DNA of 56,260 bases from an uncultured Bacteroidales bacterium (GCA_900318465.1 ONKQ01000029.1:1-56260), one strand, 5' to 3'. Positions 16,352-25,261 are shown, numbered from the stretch's first letter. Notes: generated from the letters alone by a model not told the origin. Numbers and translations: made by a program.

Positions 16352-17381
16352 CTTTCACTTCCTCCTTTACTTTATTGGCTTCATTTTCAGCGGCTTGCTT
16401 GGCCTGCTGTTCCTGATAATACGCATAACTCTCATTGACGAATTCCGTCATGCTGGTTAAGGCGGTATCGCTTTCAAATGTAGTGGCGGAATACTTCGCA
16501 AACTTCACCAAATCAGCGATTTCCATCGTGTCTTTCAACTTGTCGTAAGTCTCTTTCTTGAAATGCAACGGCTTGATTTCGTTGAGAATATCATCCGTTG
16601 TCATCTCCACGGCATTCACGCCGAACTGACCTTCAATATACTCACGCGCAATGTCGGTCAGCGAGGAGAAATACTCCTTCACCTTGCCTGACTGCCACAT
16701 CTTTTCTTCGCGCAAGCGTTTCAGGTCGCCAACAGCCTTGTCGTAAGGCGGAATGACTGGGCCACGAATGATGTTGCCCTCGGCATCCACCTTGGTTTTG
16801 CGGTGCTTACGCCAATACCAAACGCCAAAAACGGCCAAGGCCAACAACAACACGGCCAACAACCACGGGAACACCTCTTTCATTTGTATAGGCGCAGCGA
16901 TTGGCTCCACAATGGGCTTGTAAGGCTGCAAAGTATCCACAACCATCGTAGTGGCGTATAAATCAATGGGTTCCGTGAAGGCTTGCAGGCGCATCGGGTC
17001 ATCAAACGACTGGGCGTAGGTCAAGCCGACAGCAGGCAACTGGATTCGCCCTGTGTCGAAAGTCATCAGCGTAAGTTGTTGCTTCACAATGACATTACTA
17101 TCGGCATCGGCAGTGCGTTCCACATTGCCGCGCTTGATGATGTCGATTTGCTCCGAAAGCGTGTCGATGGCGAAATCATTCCATTCCACAAACCAGCCGT
17201 ATGGCACCTTGAGGCTCAAATCGAGCGTGAAAGGCTTGCCCACCTGCACTTTCGTGTCGTTGACCTTGCCTTCCACTTCCACGTTTTGGGGAGAAAAACC
17301 ATTGTTTTGGGGAGACGCAAAGCATTGCGTCTCTACAGCCAGCGCAACAGCCATCAGTCCTAATAAAATGTATCTTTTCAT
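16344..17381 (-). CDS. Bat-operon single-pass membrane protein of unknown function
   Basis: 345 residues: signal peptide, a beta-rich periplasmic domain (about 30-165), one transmembrane helix (about 172-194, FPWLLAVLLLALAVFGVWYW) and a cytoplasmic helical tail with a basic start (RKHRKTK). It occupies the slot always found between DUF58 and batA in Bacteroidota, a family related to BatD-like/DUF4381 proteins. The start overlaps the DUF58 stop by 4 bp (ATGA). Odd feature: the codons just after the signal core (about residues 16-24, VETQCFASP) are made of a palindromic repeat (17312-17336), and a 11-nt direct repeat (TTTTGGGGAGA) follows. That segment is probably a recent insertion. Confidence 0.8.
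   Translation of the reverse strand: MKRYILLGLMAVALAVETQCFASPQNNGFSPQNVEVEGKVNDTKVQVGKPFTLDLSLKVPYGWFVEWNDFAIDTLSEQIDIIKRGNVERTADADSNVIVKQQLTLMTFDTGRIQLPAVGLTYAQSFDDPMRLQAFTEPIDLYATTMVVDTLQPYKPIVEPIAAPIQMKEVFPWLLAVLLLALAVFGVWYWRKHRKTKVDAEGNIIRGPVIPPYDKAVGDLKRLREEKMWQSGKVKEYFSSLTDIAREYIEGQFGVNAVEMTTDDILNEIKPLHFKKETYDKLKDTMEIADLVKFAKYSATTFESDTALTSMTEFVNESYAYYQEQQAKQAAENEANKVKEEVKDV
17312..17336. repeat. Palindromic repeat inside a coding sequence
   Basis: Arms GAGACGCAA (17312-17320) and TTGCGTCTC (17325-17333) flank a 4-nt centre, followed by TAC. It codes for residues just behind the signal peptide core of the Bat membrane protein. From memory, GTAGAGACGCAATGC-type palindromes are dispersed intergenic repeats in several bacterial phyla, so finding one in frame is unusual. 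Confidence 0.75.
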
Positions 17382-18256
17382 CTTCTTGCCTCCCTTTTCT
17401 TAAAGAGTTGCATCATGGGTTTCACATAGTCCTCACCCGTGTAAATCAGCGCGTTATCGATACCGTGCTTGGTAAATTCGCGGTTGAGTTCCGCCGATTT
17501 ATACTGTATCATCTGCTGGTATGCGTCATGCCAAGCGCGGCTCGATGTGTCCACCCAGCGTTCCTTGCCCGTTTCCGAATCGCGGAACTTCACCAAACCC
17601 ACCTTCGGGATGTCCATCTCGCGGCGGTCGGTGATGCGCAGCGCAACCAAATCGTGCTTGTTGGCGCAAATCTGCATCTCTTTCTCGAAACTTTGGTCCG
17701 TCATGAAGTCGGAAATGAGGAAGGCCGTGGTGCGCCGCTTGATGGCTGAAGTCAGGAAACGCAAACCCTCGCCTATGTCAGTTCCGCGCTCAACAGGCTT
17801 GAAATCAACGATTTCGCGGATGATGCGCAAGATGTGCGAACTGCCTTTTTTGGGCGGAATGAACTTCTCGATCTTGCTGCTGAAAAAAATCACGCCGACT
17901 TTGTCGTTGTTCTGAATGGCAGAAAATGCCAAAACTGCGGCCAATTCAGCAGTCAGGTCGCGCTTCGACTGCGTTTGCGATCCGAAATCGTTGGAACCCG
18001 ACACGTCGATGAGCAACATGACCGTCATCTCGCGCTCTTCCTCAAAAATCTTGACGAAAGGCCGGTTGAAACGGGCGGTGACGTTCCAATCGATGTTGCG
18101 GATGTCGTCGCCGTACTCGTATTCGCGCACCTCGCTGAAAGTCATGCCACGCCCCTTGAAGGCACTGTGGTATTGCCCCGAGAAGATGTGGTTCGAGAGG
18201 CCCCGCGTCTTGATTTCGATTTTGCGGACTTTTTTGAATATTTCTGTTGATTCCAT
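17378..18256 (-). CDS. DUF58 protein of the Bat operon
   Basis: 292 residues with the DUF58 core: GRGMTFSEVREYEYGDDIRNIDWNVTARFNRPFVKIFEEER, then a VWA-like fold with DVSGSND and a downstream FLISDFMTD segment. DUF58 proteins accompany MoxR ATPases almost universally and are probably their partner for chaperone-like activation of VWA proteins. The gene follows moxR after 85 bp containing a family B repeat, and its stop overlaps the next start by 4 bp. Confidence 0.92.
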   Translation of the reverse strand: MESTEIFKKVRKIEIKTRGLSNHIFSGQYHSAFKGRGMTFSEVREYEYGDDIRNIDWNVTARFNRPFVKIFEEEREMTVMLLIDVSGSNDFGSQTQSKRDLTAELAAVLAFSAIQNNDKVGVIFFSSKIEKFIPPKKGSSHILRIIREIVDFKPVERGTDIGEGLRFLTSAIKRRTTAFLISDFMTDQSFEKEMQICANKHDLVALRITDRREMDIPKVGLVKFRDSETGKERWVDTSSRAWHDAYQQMIQYKSAELNREFTKHGIDNALIYTGEDYVKPMMQLFKKREARR

Positions 18257-18291
18257 ATTTTATACCATCTATTGTATCCTATTTCGTTATC

Positions 18292-18340
18292 GGCAGGGGT
18301 TTACACCGCCTGCCTATTGCGCTGTCGTCCCTACGGGACT
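18292..18340. repeat. Repeat family B, copy 2 (after the moxR stop)
   Basis: Shares GGCAGGGGTT, CCGCCTGCCTA and GTCGTCCCTACGGGACTG with the other copies. It ends one to two bases from the moxR stop codon at 18342, between moxR and the DUF58 gene. Confidence 0.8.
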
Positions 18341-18341
18341 G

Positions 18342-19334
18342 TTACGGGACTTCGATGGTGTTCAATATTTCGTTGATGATTTCTTCGGTGGTAATATTCT
18401 CGGCTTCAGCCTCGTAGGTCAGGCCGATACGGTGACGCATCACATCGGGAGCCACGGCGCGAATATCCTCGGGAATGACATAACCACGGTGCTTGATGAA
18501 GGCGTAGGCTTTGGCCGCCAATGCCAGATTGATAGTGGCACGCGGCGAACCGCCGTAACTAATCATATTGGCGAATTTCTTCAGTTTGTAATCCGAAGGA
18601 TAACGCGAGGCGAAGACGATGTCGGTGATGTAGTTCTCAATCTTCTCGTCCAAATAAATCTCACGGCACACCTCGCGGGCGCGGATGATGTCGTCGGACT
18701 TCACCACGGCGTTGATTTTCGCGCCGGCACTCGCAATGTTCTGACGCAGAATCAGTTTCTCCTCGTCTTTCTTGGGATAGTTGATGATGACTTTCAGCAT
18801 GAAACGGTCCACTTGGGCTTCGGGCAGCGGATAGGTGCCTTCCTGCTCGATGGGGTTTTGCGTGGCCATCACGAGGAACGGATCCGGCAGTTTGAAGGTC
18901 TCGTCTCCGATGGTCACTTGATGCTCCTGCATGGCTTCGAGCAGGGCGCTCTGCACCTTAGCGGGAGAACGGTTGATTTCATCCGCCAAAACGAAGTTGG
19001 CGAAAATGGGGCCACGGCGCACCACGAATTCCTCCTTCTTCTGGCTGTAAATCAGCGTACCGATGAGGTCGGCGGGAAGCAAGTCAGGGGTGAATTGGAT
19101 ACGGGCAAAGTCGGCATCGATGGCACTCGCCATCGACTTGATGGCCAATGTCTTGGCCAATCCAGGCACACCTTCAAGCAGAATGTGTCCGTTGGCCAAC
19201 AGGCCGATAAGAAGTCTTTCGGTCATCTGTTTCTGGCCGACGATGACCTTGTTCATTTCAAGGTTGATGAGGTCGAGGAATTGGCTCTCTCGTTGGATTT
19301 TTTCGTTCAGTTCACGAATGTCAGTCTCTATCAT
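18342..19334 (-). CDS. moxR: MoxR-family AAA+ ATPase
   Basis: 330 residues from the ATG at 19334; the open frame continues 39 codons upstream but into a low-complexity leader, and the family start (MIETDIRELNEKI) fits 19334. Walker A is GVPGLAKT (MoxR-type, Ala for Gly), Walker B VLADEINR, with sensor TQNPIEQEGTYPLPEAQ. MoxR ATPases work with the DUF58 and VWA proteins encoded downstream, probably as a chaperone or metal-insertion machine for the membrane complex. It is the first gene of the operon and diverges from mrp across 270 bp. The leader contains tandem CAACAATTCAAC-like units. Confidence 0.92.
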   Translation of the reverse strand: MIETDIRELNEKIQRESQFLDLINLEMNKVIVGQKQMTERLLIGLLANGHILLEGVPGLAKTLAIKSMASAIDADFARIQFTPDLLPADLIGTLIYSQKKEEFVVRRGPIFANFVLADEINRSPAKVQSALLEAMQEHQVTIGDETFKLPDPFLVMATQNPIEQEGTYPLPEAQVDRFMLKVIINYPKKDEEKLILRQNIASAGAKINAVVKSDDIIRAREVCREIYLDEKIENYITDIVFASRYPSDYKLKKFANMISYGGSPRATINLALAAKAYAFIKHRGYVIPEDIRAVAPDVMRHRIGLTYEAEAENITTEEIINEILNTIEVP

Positions 19335-19576
19335 TTTATGTTGATTGTTTGATTGTTGAATCGTTGAATTGTTTGTTGACGCGGGACTTCGGGACGCGAG
19401 ACAAAAGCCCTGCCAACAAGTCGCATTTTCATTTCGCGCCGCCTCCGTCAAAAAGTGTGCAAAAATTGCGGCTGTCAGGTTGAATAACTCCTATTTGATA
19501 AAATTATTGCAAGGAAAGGCAAGAATTAGGTGGAAAAAAACTTCCAACTTTCGGCTTCCAACTCCTAACTATTTAC

Positions 19577-19584
19577 TAACTTTG
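19577..19584 (+). promoter_or_regulatory. -7 box TAACTTTG of mrp
   Basis: TAACTTTG ends 21 bp upstream of the mrp ATG at 19605. It matches TAnnTTTG; a clear -33 TTTG is missing, so the box alone supports the call. Confidence 0.5.
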
Positions 19585-19604
19585 CCGCGTAATAATTTAA
19601 AATC

Positions 19605-20627
19605 ATGCTAAATAAAGAAAATGTACAAGAGGTCCTGAAGGACGTGATTTATTTCCCCAAGGGGGACAATATCGTTGCTTTGAATATGGTTGAAAACCTG
19701 ATGGTTAAGGACAACGCCATCCGTTTCGACCTTGTTATGGAACATGCCAACGACCCGAAAAACGACATCCTTGTGAATGGTGCCAAACGCACCCTGACCG
19801 AGGTGTTTGGCGAGGGTATCGACATAGAAATCAAGGTGGTGGAAGAAAAGACGGCACTCTCGAAGGTGAAGCACATCATCGCAGTGGCTTCGGGCAAGGG
19901 TGGTGTCGGCAAGTCGACAGTGGCGGCTAATTTGGCCATTGCCTTGGCGCGTGCCAACCAGCGCGTGGGCTTGATTGATGCCGACATCTACGGCCCTTCC
20001 GTTCCGATGATGTTCGGCTTGGGCAACGAACAGCCGAGTGCTTTTGAGAAAGACGGCAAGACGGTGATGCTGCCCATCGAGAAATTCAGCATCAAACTGA
20101 TGAGCATCGGCAGTTTCGTCGATGCCGACCGACCGCTCATCTGGCGTGGACCTATGGCCACCAGTGCACTCAACCAACTGATGAACGACACCCTTTGGGG
20201 CGAGTTGGACTGGATGGTGGTGGACATGCCTCCAGGAACGGGCGACATCCAACTGACTTTGGCCCAGCAATATAAGGTGTCGGGTGCTCTTATCGTGACA
20301 ACCCCGCAAAAAGTGGCCTTCGCCGATGTGCTTCGCGCCGCCATGATGTTCAAGGAAGAAGCCCTGCAAATCCCGATTTACGGTTTGGTGGAAAACATGG
20401 CCTACTTCACGCCTTCCGACATGCCCGAGAAGAAATACTACATCTTCGGCAAGGAAACCGGCCAGCAGTTTGCCGACCAACTCGGTGTTCCGCTCCTCGG
20501 CCAAATCCCTATCACTGAGAAGATTGCCGAATGTGGCGATGCGGGCATTCCCCTTGCCTTGGATGCCGACTCGCCTGTCACTAAGGCCTTCGACAAGATT
20601 GCACAAGAAATAATAAATACGAAATGA
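19605..20627 (+). CDS. mrp: Mrp/NBP35-family iron-sulfur carrier P-loop ATPase
   Basis: 340 residues. An N-terminal MIP18/DUF59-like domain (about 1-85) is followed by the ParA/MinD-like ATPase with the deviant Walker A GKGGVGKST at 97-105, the DADIYGPSVPMMFG segment and the DMPPGTGDIQLTL Walker B region. Mrp proteins bind and deliver Fe-S clusters. Adjacent to a NifU-like gene, which supports the role. The C-terminal region has no CxxC, as in Bacteroidota members. A 342-codon frame on the opposite strand is a shadow of this gene. Confidence 0.93.
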   Translation: MLNKENVQEVLKDVIYFPKGDNIVALNMVENLMVKDNAIRFDLVMEHANDPKNDILVNGAKRTLTEVFGEGIDIEIKVVEEKTALSKVKHIIAVASGKGGVGKSTVAANLAIALARANQRVGLIDADIYGPSVPMMFGLGNEQPSAFEKDGKTVMLPIEKFSIKLMSIGSFVDADRPLIWRGPMATSALNQLMNDTLWGELDWMVVDMPPGTGDIQLTLAQQYKVSGALIVTTPQKVAFADVLRAAMMFKEEALQIPIYGLVENMAYFTPSDMPEKKYYIFGKETGQQFADQLGVPLLGQIPITEKIAECGDAGIPLALDADSPVTKAFDKIAQEIINTK

Positions 20628-20633
20628 TATTTG

Positions 20634-20720
20634 CACGCAGAATTCACAGAACTATGGGAAGCGCAAAGCGGCGAAAACAAAGTGTCCGGCGGGTTCAGCG
20701 ATTTCAGCGGATTCTGCGTG
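20634..20720. repeat. Short-unit inverted repeat (CACGCAGAAT family), copy 1
   Basis: Left arm 20634-20652 (CACGCAGAATTCACAGAAC) and right arm 20693-20720, whose reverse complement begins CACGCAGAATCCGCTGAAA. It fills the 108-bp space between mrp and the NifU-like gene and is copied in part before and after the toxin-antitoxin pair and beside a glycosyltransferase gene. Confidence 0.75.
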
Positions 20721-20735
20721 AGAAAAAAAATAGAT

Positions 20736-20987
20736 ATGGATAAAGAAACCATCCTTAGAAAAGTCAAAAACGTCCTCGAACAAGTACGTCCCTACCTCCA
20801 GCAGGACGGCGGCGATGTCAACTTCGTGGAACTCACCGACGACAACACCGTCATCGTGGAACTGACAGGTGCTTGCGGCAACTGCCCCCACAGCAAAATG
20901 ACCCTCAAAAACGGCATTGAGTCCGTGATGAAGAAAGCCATCCCCGAAATCAAGGCCGTCGAGCAGGCTGATGTTTTGGAATTGTAG
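20736..20987 (+). CDS. NifU-like C-terminal domain protein (Fe-S scaffold)
   Basis: 83 residues from the ATG at 20736, chosen because the conserved NifU-C domain begins there; the open frame extends upstream only through the repeat. The family pattern LQQDGGDVNFVEL...LTGACGNCPHS is present with the cluster-binding Cys47 and Cys50 (CGNC). Such proteins transfer Fe-S clusters to target proteins. Placed 109 bp after mrp, so the two probably work together in Fe-S delivery. Confidence 0.9.
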   Translation: MDKETILRKVKNVLEQVRPYLQQDGGDVNFVELTDDNTVIVELTGACGNCPHSKMTLKNGIESVMKKAIPEIKAVEQADVLEL

Positions 20988-20995
20988 CAGCCATG

Positions 20996-21060
20996 AAACT
21001 ACGGATTACACGGATTCAGCGGATAATTAAAGTCTGTGAAATCCGTCAAATCCGTAGTTT
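20996..21060. repeat. Short-unit inverted repeat (ACGGATT type)
   Basis: Left arm 20996-21016 and right arm 21040-21060 match at 19 of 21 positions when one is reverse-complemented. Each arm holds two near-copies of CGGATT spaced nine bases apart. It lies between the NifU-like gene and the T9SS gene and could form a hairpin with a 23-nt loop. Confidence 0.8.
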
Positions 21061-21110
21061 AAAACGAAGAAATACAATAAATCAAATGTCAAACATAAAA
21101 TCAAACGAAA

Positions 21111-22775
21111 ATGAAAAAAGTTCTATTCTCATTAGTGGCCATGCTGCTCCTTTCGGTGAGCGGCTTTGCCCAAACGACCTACACAAAGGTCACCTCTGCC
21201 TCGGGTCTTGAGGCTGGAGCCAATTACCTGATTGTCGCCCATAACGACGATTTAGGTGTCCTTGCCATGGGATACCAAAAGTCAAACAACCGTAATGCTG
21301 TGGTTGTGAGCGAAAATGGCGAATCCATCACCGTTACGCCTGGCACCGACCCCAACAGCGAAACCGACGTGTTCCAATTCACTTTGGGCGGAAGCACTGG
21401 TGCCTGGACCTTGTTCGACGAGGTGAAAGGCGGTTATCTCTACGCCGCAAGCAGCAGCAGCAACCATCTGAAAACCCAAACCACTCTTGATGCCAACGGC
21501 GAATGGAGCATCACCTTCAATGGCGATGGCACTGCCGAGGTCGTCGCACAAGGCGAAAACGAGCGCAACAACATGCGTTTCAACCCCAACACCTCCAATA
21601 ATGCCCCGCTCTTCAGTTGTTATGCAGAAGGCTCCAACATCGCCACACGCGTCAGTTTCTATAAGGCTGGCGGTGCTCCTGTCCCGCCCGAACCGGAGCC
21701 GTGCGATTATCCCTCCAACTTTGAGGTCAGCCATGTTGATGGTGTCGATGTCACTCTTACTTGGATCGATGCTCCGTGCGAAGTTAAGTATTTGGTCTTA
21801 GCATCGACTGGCAACATTACCGTTCCTATCGATGGCACACCCGTTCCCGATAGCGATTTGGCCAAAAACGTGAATTACGGTGTTGAGACCGTGACCTTCA
21901 CTGGATTGCAAGGCGGCACCACCTATCACTTCGCCATCTTCCCTTATACCAATAGCGGTGCTAATATCGATTATTTGACTAATGGCAACTATCCCACCGA
22001 CACGGGTGCGACGGAAAACATCTACCATCTGCTTTACGAAGACTTCGAAGAAGGCCTTGGCGTGTTCACGCCTTATGATGCCTACGGTGACCAAAGCTGG
22101 CACCAAGCCACCTACCAAGGCAATGGATATGCCCAAATGAACGGCTATGCTGATGGTGCCTCTCACCAAAACGAAGACTGGCTGATTGCATATATTGAGA
22201 TTTCACCCAATATGGTGTTTAACGAAGTCTGGCTTGAGTTCAAAACGGCCATGAAATATGAAGGCGACTCTCTTCGTGTAGCACTTTCTCCTAATTATGA
22301 TGGTGTCAGCAATCCCAACGACGATTTCTATTGGGAATACATCACCGATGCTTTCGATTATTCGACCGGCAATTACGAATGGGTTGAATCTGGCAGTGTC
22401 GATATTGCTCCATTGGTTCCGAATTATCCTACTTCATTCTACATCGCCTTCATTTATACCAGCACCGACGAGCAAGCCGCTTCATGGGAGGTTGACGACG
22501 TGAAAGTGACGGGTACGCATGTGAATGCCGTTAATAAAGTTGAGATGTCTGCCATCGGCCTCTATCCCAATCCCGCCCGCGAGCAGGTTTCGTTCACGCT
22601 TGAAAACGATGCCCAAGTCAGCATCTTCGACATGACTGGCCGCATGGTGAGCGAGACGAATGTGGCTGCCGGCCAAGCCCAACTCGATGTCAAAGAACTT
22701 GTGAATGGCATTTATTTCGTCAACTTCCGCTTCGCTGACGGCACAACGGCAGTTTCCAAGTTTGTGAAGTTCTAA
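21111..22775 (+). CDS. T9SS-secreted protein with FN3 and anchor-J-like domains
   Basis: 554 residues. A signal peptide (MKKVLFSLVAMLLLSVSGFA) leads into a beta-rich N-domain (about 20-190), a proline-rich linker (PPEPEP), a fibronectin III-like domain (about 198-305, VTLTWIDAP ... TYHFAIFPYT), a jelly-roll anchor-J-like domain (about 308-470, YEDFEEGL, SWHQA, DDWLI-like NEDWLIAY, ASWEVDDVKV) and a C-terminal T9SS sorting domain (IGLYPNPAREQVSFTL, IFDMTGRMV, NGIYFVNF, SKFVKF). It is probably displayed or released outside the cell and binds carbohydrate or protein. No catalytic site was recognised. Confidence 0.85.
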   Translation: MKKVLFSLVAMLLLSVSGFAQTTYTKVTSASGLEAGANYLIVAHNDDLGVLAMGYQKSNNRNAVVVSENGESITVTPGTDPNSETDVFQFTLGGSTGAWTLFDEVKGGYLYAASSSSNHLKTQTTLDANGEWSITFNGDGTAEVVAQGENERNNMRFNPNTSNNAPLFSCYAEGSNIATRVSFYKAGGAPVPPEPEPCDYPSNFEVSHVDGVDVTLTWIDAPCEVKYLVLASTGNITVPIDGTPVPDSDLAKNVNYGVETVTFTGLQGGTTYHFAIFPYTNSGANIDYLTNGNYPTDTGATENIYHLLYEDFEEGLGVFTPYDAYGDQSWHQATYQGNGYAQMNGYADGASHQNEDWLIAYIEISPNMVFNEVWLEFKTAMKYEGDSLRVALSPNYDGVSNPNDDFYWEYITDAFDYSTGNYEWVESGSVDIAPLVPNYPTSFYIAFIYTSTDEQAASWEVDDVKVTGTHVNAVNKVEMSAIGLYPNPAREQVSFTLENDAQVSIFDMTGRMVSETNVAAGQAQLDVKELVNGIYFVNFRFADGTTAVSKFVKF

Positions 22776-22789
22776 TACAGACGCGATAG

Positions 22790-22867
22790 CGTCATTGCGA
22801 GGAGGAACGACGAAGCAATCCAGAGAATAACTTAATTGTCTGGACTGCTTCGTTCCTCGCAGTGACG
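22790..22867. repeat. Repeat family A, copy 1 (CATTGCGAGG...GAAGCAATCC)
   Basis: A 78-bp imperfect inverted repeat: CGTCATTGCGAGGAGGAACG and CGAAGCAATCCAGA face TCTGGACTGCTTCG and TTCCTCGCAGTGACG. Two further copies of almost identical length lie at 45580-45659 and 46923-47000. All are intergenic. Confidence 0.88.
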
Positions 22868-22882
22868 TAAAGCGACGACAAG

Positions 22883-24445
22883 ATGAAAAAACATCTCCTC
22901 ATAGCACTCCTTCTCATCGTAAACTGCGCTTCGGCCCAGCAGGTGGAGCCCGTGCGCTATGAGGCAAGCCGATGGAACAAAGACCAAGGCTGTCATTTCC
23001 AGTCCTTGGGCACACAGGGCGGCATCATGGTCAGAGAGACCGAAAAGACCGACAAGGACAAACTGCATCGCCTTTGGAACTTCGCCTATGTCGACACAAG
23101 CCTTTACGAACTTCGAAGCGACCTCATCCCCTTGCCCGAAAAAGTCATGTTTTCAGCTTCGGGCAGCGATGACCGCTATGCAGCCTTCCTTTTCGTCAAC
23201 GACGGCAACAAGAAGGCATCCGACTCGCTCAGTTTTATCGTGGTTTCGTTCGACAAGGTGAACGGTGCGTTTCAAACCTTTTGGGACAAATGGCCCGAAA
23301 AATCCGTACCGCTTTCCATTGAGGTCGTCGATGGCACGATGATGATGGCCGTGAACGACAAAAGCGGCAATGGTTGCCTATATTTCTACGACCTCGCCGA
23401 CAAGCAATTCCGCATGGTAAAACCTTCGTTGTCAGAAAGTTTCATATTGTTCCAAACCACCACTTTCAAACAAGAGCATTGTTTCGTGGTAGCCGCCAAG
23501 GAATACGAGAACAAACATTTCGTTTCCACCGCATTCTTGGTCTTTTCGCCTACGGGCAACTTGCAAGGCACCTATCGTTACAGCAACATTCCCAACGCCG
23601 CTTTGGGCCGCATGGTATTCCGCTTCGATGAAAGCCACAATCTGGTTGTCATCGGCACATTGGAACGCGAGACAGGCCGAAAAGTCAACCTTGAAGGCGT
23701 CACCGAGAACTTCGACAAGGAAAGCATCGGTGTGGTATGGATGCGGTTTGCCTCCACAACGCCCGAAAGCCGCATCTATTTGTTCAAGGACATGCCTGAA
23801 ATCGAACACGCTCTGACCGCATCCGACCGCATCCGCGTGCGCGAGGAAAAGCTCAAAAGACAGAACAAGTCCAAAGCCACTATGGGCGAGATTGCCTTCC
23901 AATTCCTAACACCCCGACTCGTCGATTACGGCGACCTGACCGTCTTTGCAATTGAGGCTTTCATGCCTTATTACCACACCGAAACGCGCATGAGTTATGG
24001 CTATTACGGCTACTATGGCGGCTATCCTTACACTTATACTGTTTTTGACGGCTACGACTTCTTCAGCGAAATCATCCTTGCCTTCGACAGCAACGGACAC
24101 CTGCAATGGCAGCAATCGGTGAAGTTCGACAACGAATTGACTTACGACCTCTATCCCCATGCTGCCGAGGGCATCTGCCATGACGAATTGGTGGTGGCCT
24201 CACCCTATCGTAACAAATTGCGTTACACTGCTTTCGATGCCCAAGGCCGTGTGCTGATGAACCAACAAGAGGAGAAGTTGCCCACCATCTATGGCGCTGA
24301 CTATGTGGATGATGAGTATTTTGCCCAAATCACGAAATGGTACGACAACCGATTCTTGATTTACGGATCGCAAGTCATACAAAACAGTGCCCAGCCCAAG
24401 CCGCGACGTTGGGTGTATTATTTGCAAAGAGTTCAATACGAATAA
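22883..24445 (+). CDS. Secreted protein of unknown function with a Tyr/Gly-rich segment
   Basis: 520 residues. Signal peptide MKKHLLIALLLIVNCASA, probable cleavage before QQVEP. The rest alternates beta-strand-like stretches and short WD/Kelch-like segments without a motif I recognise. Notable is a Tyr/Gly-rich stretch at 371-386 (YGYYGYYGGYPYTYT) near the middle of the C-terminal half. No transmembrane helix beyond the signal and no T9SS domain, so the protein is likely periplasmic or inner-face outer-membrane. The next gene starts 3 bp downstream, which suggests a functional link with the methyltransferase-like protein. Confidence 0.75.
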   Translation: MKKHLLIALLLIVNCASAQQVEPVRYEASRWNKDQGCHFQSLGTQGGIMVRETEKTDKDKLHRLWNFAYVDTSLYELRSDLIPLPEKVMFSASGSDDRYAAFLFVNDGNKKASDSLSFIVVSFDKVNGAFQTFWDKWPEKSVPLSIEVVDGTMMMAVNDKSGNGCLYFYDLADKQFRMVKPSLSESFILFQTTTFKQEHCFVVAAKEYENKHFVSTAFLVFSPTGNLQGTYRYSNIPNAALGRMVFRFDESHNLVVIGTLERETGRKVNLEGVTENFDKESIGVVWMRFASTTPESRIYLFKDMPEIEHALTASDRIRVREEKLKRQNKSKATMGEIAFQFLTPRLVDYGDLTVFAIEAFMPYYHTETRMSYGYYGYYGGYPYTYTVFDGYDFFSEIILAFDSNGHLQWQQSVKFDNELTYDLYPHAAEGICHDELVVASPYRNKLRYTAFDAQGRVLMNQQEEKLPTIYGADYVDDEYFAQITKWYDNRFLIYGSQVIQNSAQPKPRRWVYYLQRVQYE

Positions 24446-24448
24446 GTT

Positions 24449-25117
24449 ATGATTAGCAGTTGGCTGAAATACCTGTTGCAGCGCAAGAGCAAATACAACA
24501 TCCACTCCCCTTTCGTTTTCGACTTTGTGACCAAGGTGCTTAACGACCACGGCTCCAACCGCGACTACGACACCATTATGCGCATCGGGAGGCTGCTCGA
24601 CAAAAAGAAACACATCAGCTTTGCCAAACGCAAACGGAGCCGCCTGCTTTACCGCGTCATTCAGCATTACGAGCCTGATTCGGTGGTGTCGTTTGGCAGC
24701 ATTACCGCATTGAATGCCACCGCTTTGGCCTTGGGCAACTTGCAAACCAAGGTCTACTTGGAGCAGTCGGAGGATTTCTTGGAGACCCTTAACGCGATGG
24801 GCGTCATCAACGTCAGGCTCATCCAGCCCGCCGAGTTTGACTCTGAGCATTTCCGTCGGCTCAACACGGGTTTCGTCTTCTTCGGACGCGACTCGTTTGA
24901 GGATGACACTTGGGACTATCTTGCTGACTGTCTGAACTATAAGACCGCCGATTCTGTCTTTATCTTCGAGGGCATCCACCACAACCGCGACATAGAAGAC
25001 GCTTGGGAGGAAATCAAGGCCGACGAAGACGTTTCCGTGACTTTCGACCTCTACAGCATCGGCATGGTTTTCTTCCGCGAAGGCATTGAGAAACAAGACT
25101 TTGTATTAAAATATTAG
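24449..25117 (+). CDS. Bacteroidota methyltransferase-like protein with degenerate SAM motif
   Basis: 222 residues, starting 3 bp after the preceding stop. The N-terminus (KYNIHSPFVFDFVTKVL) and the C-terminus (EEIKADEDVSVTFDLYSIGMVFF) match a conserved Bacteroidota family related to class I O-methyltransferases. In this copy the usual glycine-rich SAM loop is replaced by VVSFGSITALNATALALG, with the strand-turn preserved but fewer glycines. An EGIHHNRDIEDAW segment stands where the family has DDIHWS. It may be a true methyltransferase with atypical cofactor binding or a non-catalytic relative. Cytoplasmic, no signal peptide. Confidence 0.65.
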   Translation: MISSWLKYLLQRKSKYNIHSPFVFDFVTKVLNDHGSNRDYDTIMRIGRLLDKKKHISFAKRKRSRLLYRVIQHYEPDSVVSFGSITALNATALALGNLQTKVYLEQSEDFLETLNAMGVINVRLIQPAEFDSEHFRRLNTGFVFFGRDSFEDDTWDYLADCLNYKTADSVFIFEGIHHNRDIEDAWEEIKADEDVSVTFDLYSIGMVFFREGIEKQDFVLKY

Positions 25118-25126
25118 AGATTAATA

Positions 25127-25261
25127 TCACAAAACATGCAAAACTTACAAAACTACGGTCGGAGTGGGGAAAGCTCGCCAACCGGCTGCTTTCCGGCGGC
25201 GACGCGGTTGCGTAGCCGCCACAACTAACGAATGGTTTTGAAAGTTTTGTCGGTTTTGTGA
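25127..25261. repeat. Short-unit inverted repeat (CAAAAC type) around a GC-rich core
   Basis: Left arm 25127-25155 and right arm 25233-25261 (29 nt each) match as reverse complements except a few positions; each arm holds three CAAAAC units at 8-9-nt spacing. The 77-bp core is GC-rich and contains its own hairpin (GGCGGCTACGCAACC type). Occupies most of the gap before the adenosyltransferase gene. Confidence 0.8.

Noticed and set aside
19608-20636. 342-codon minus-strand frame opposite mrp
   Set aside because: Almost exactly antisense to the Mrp ATPase gene and lacks any domain; long because of codon bias in the real gene.
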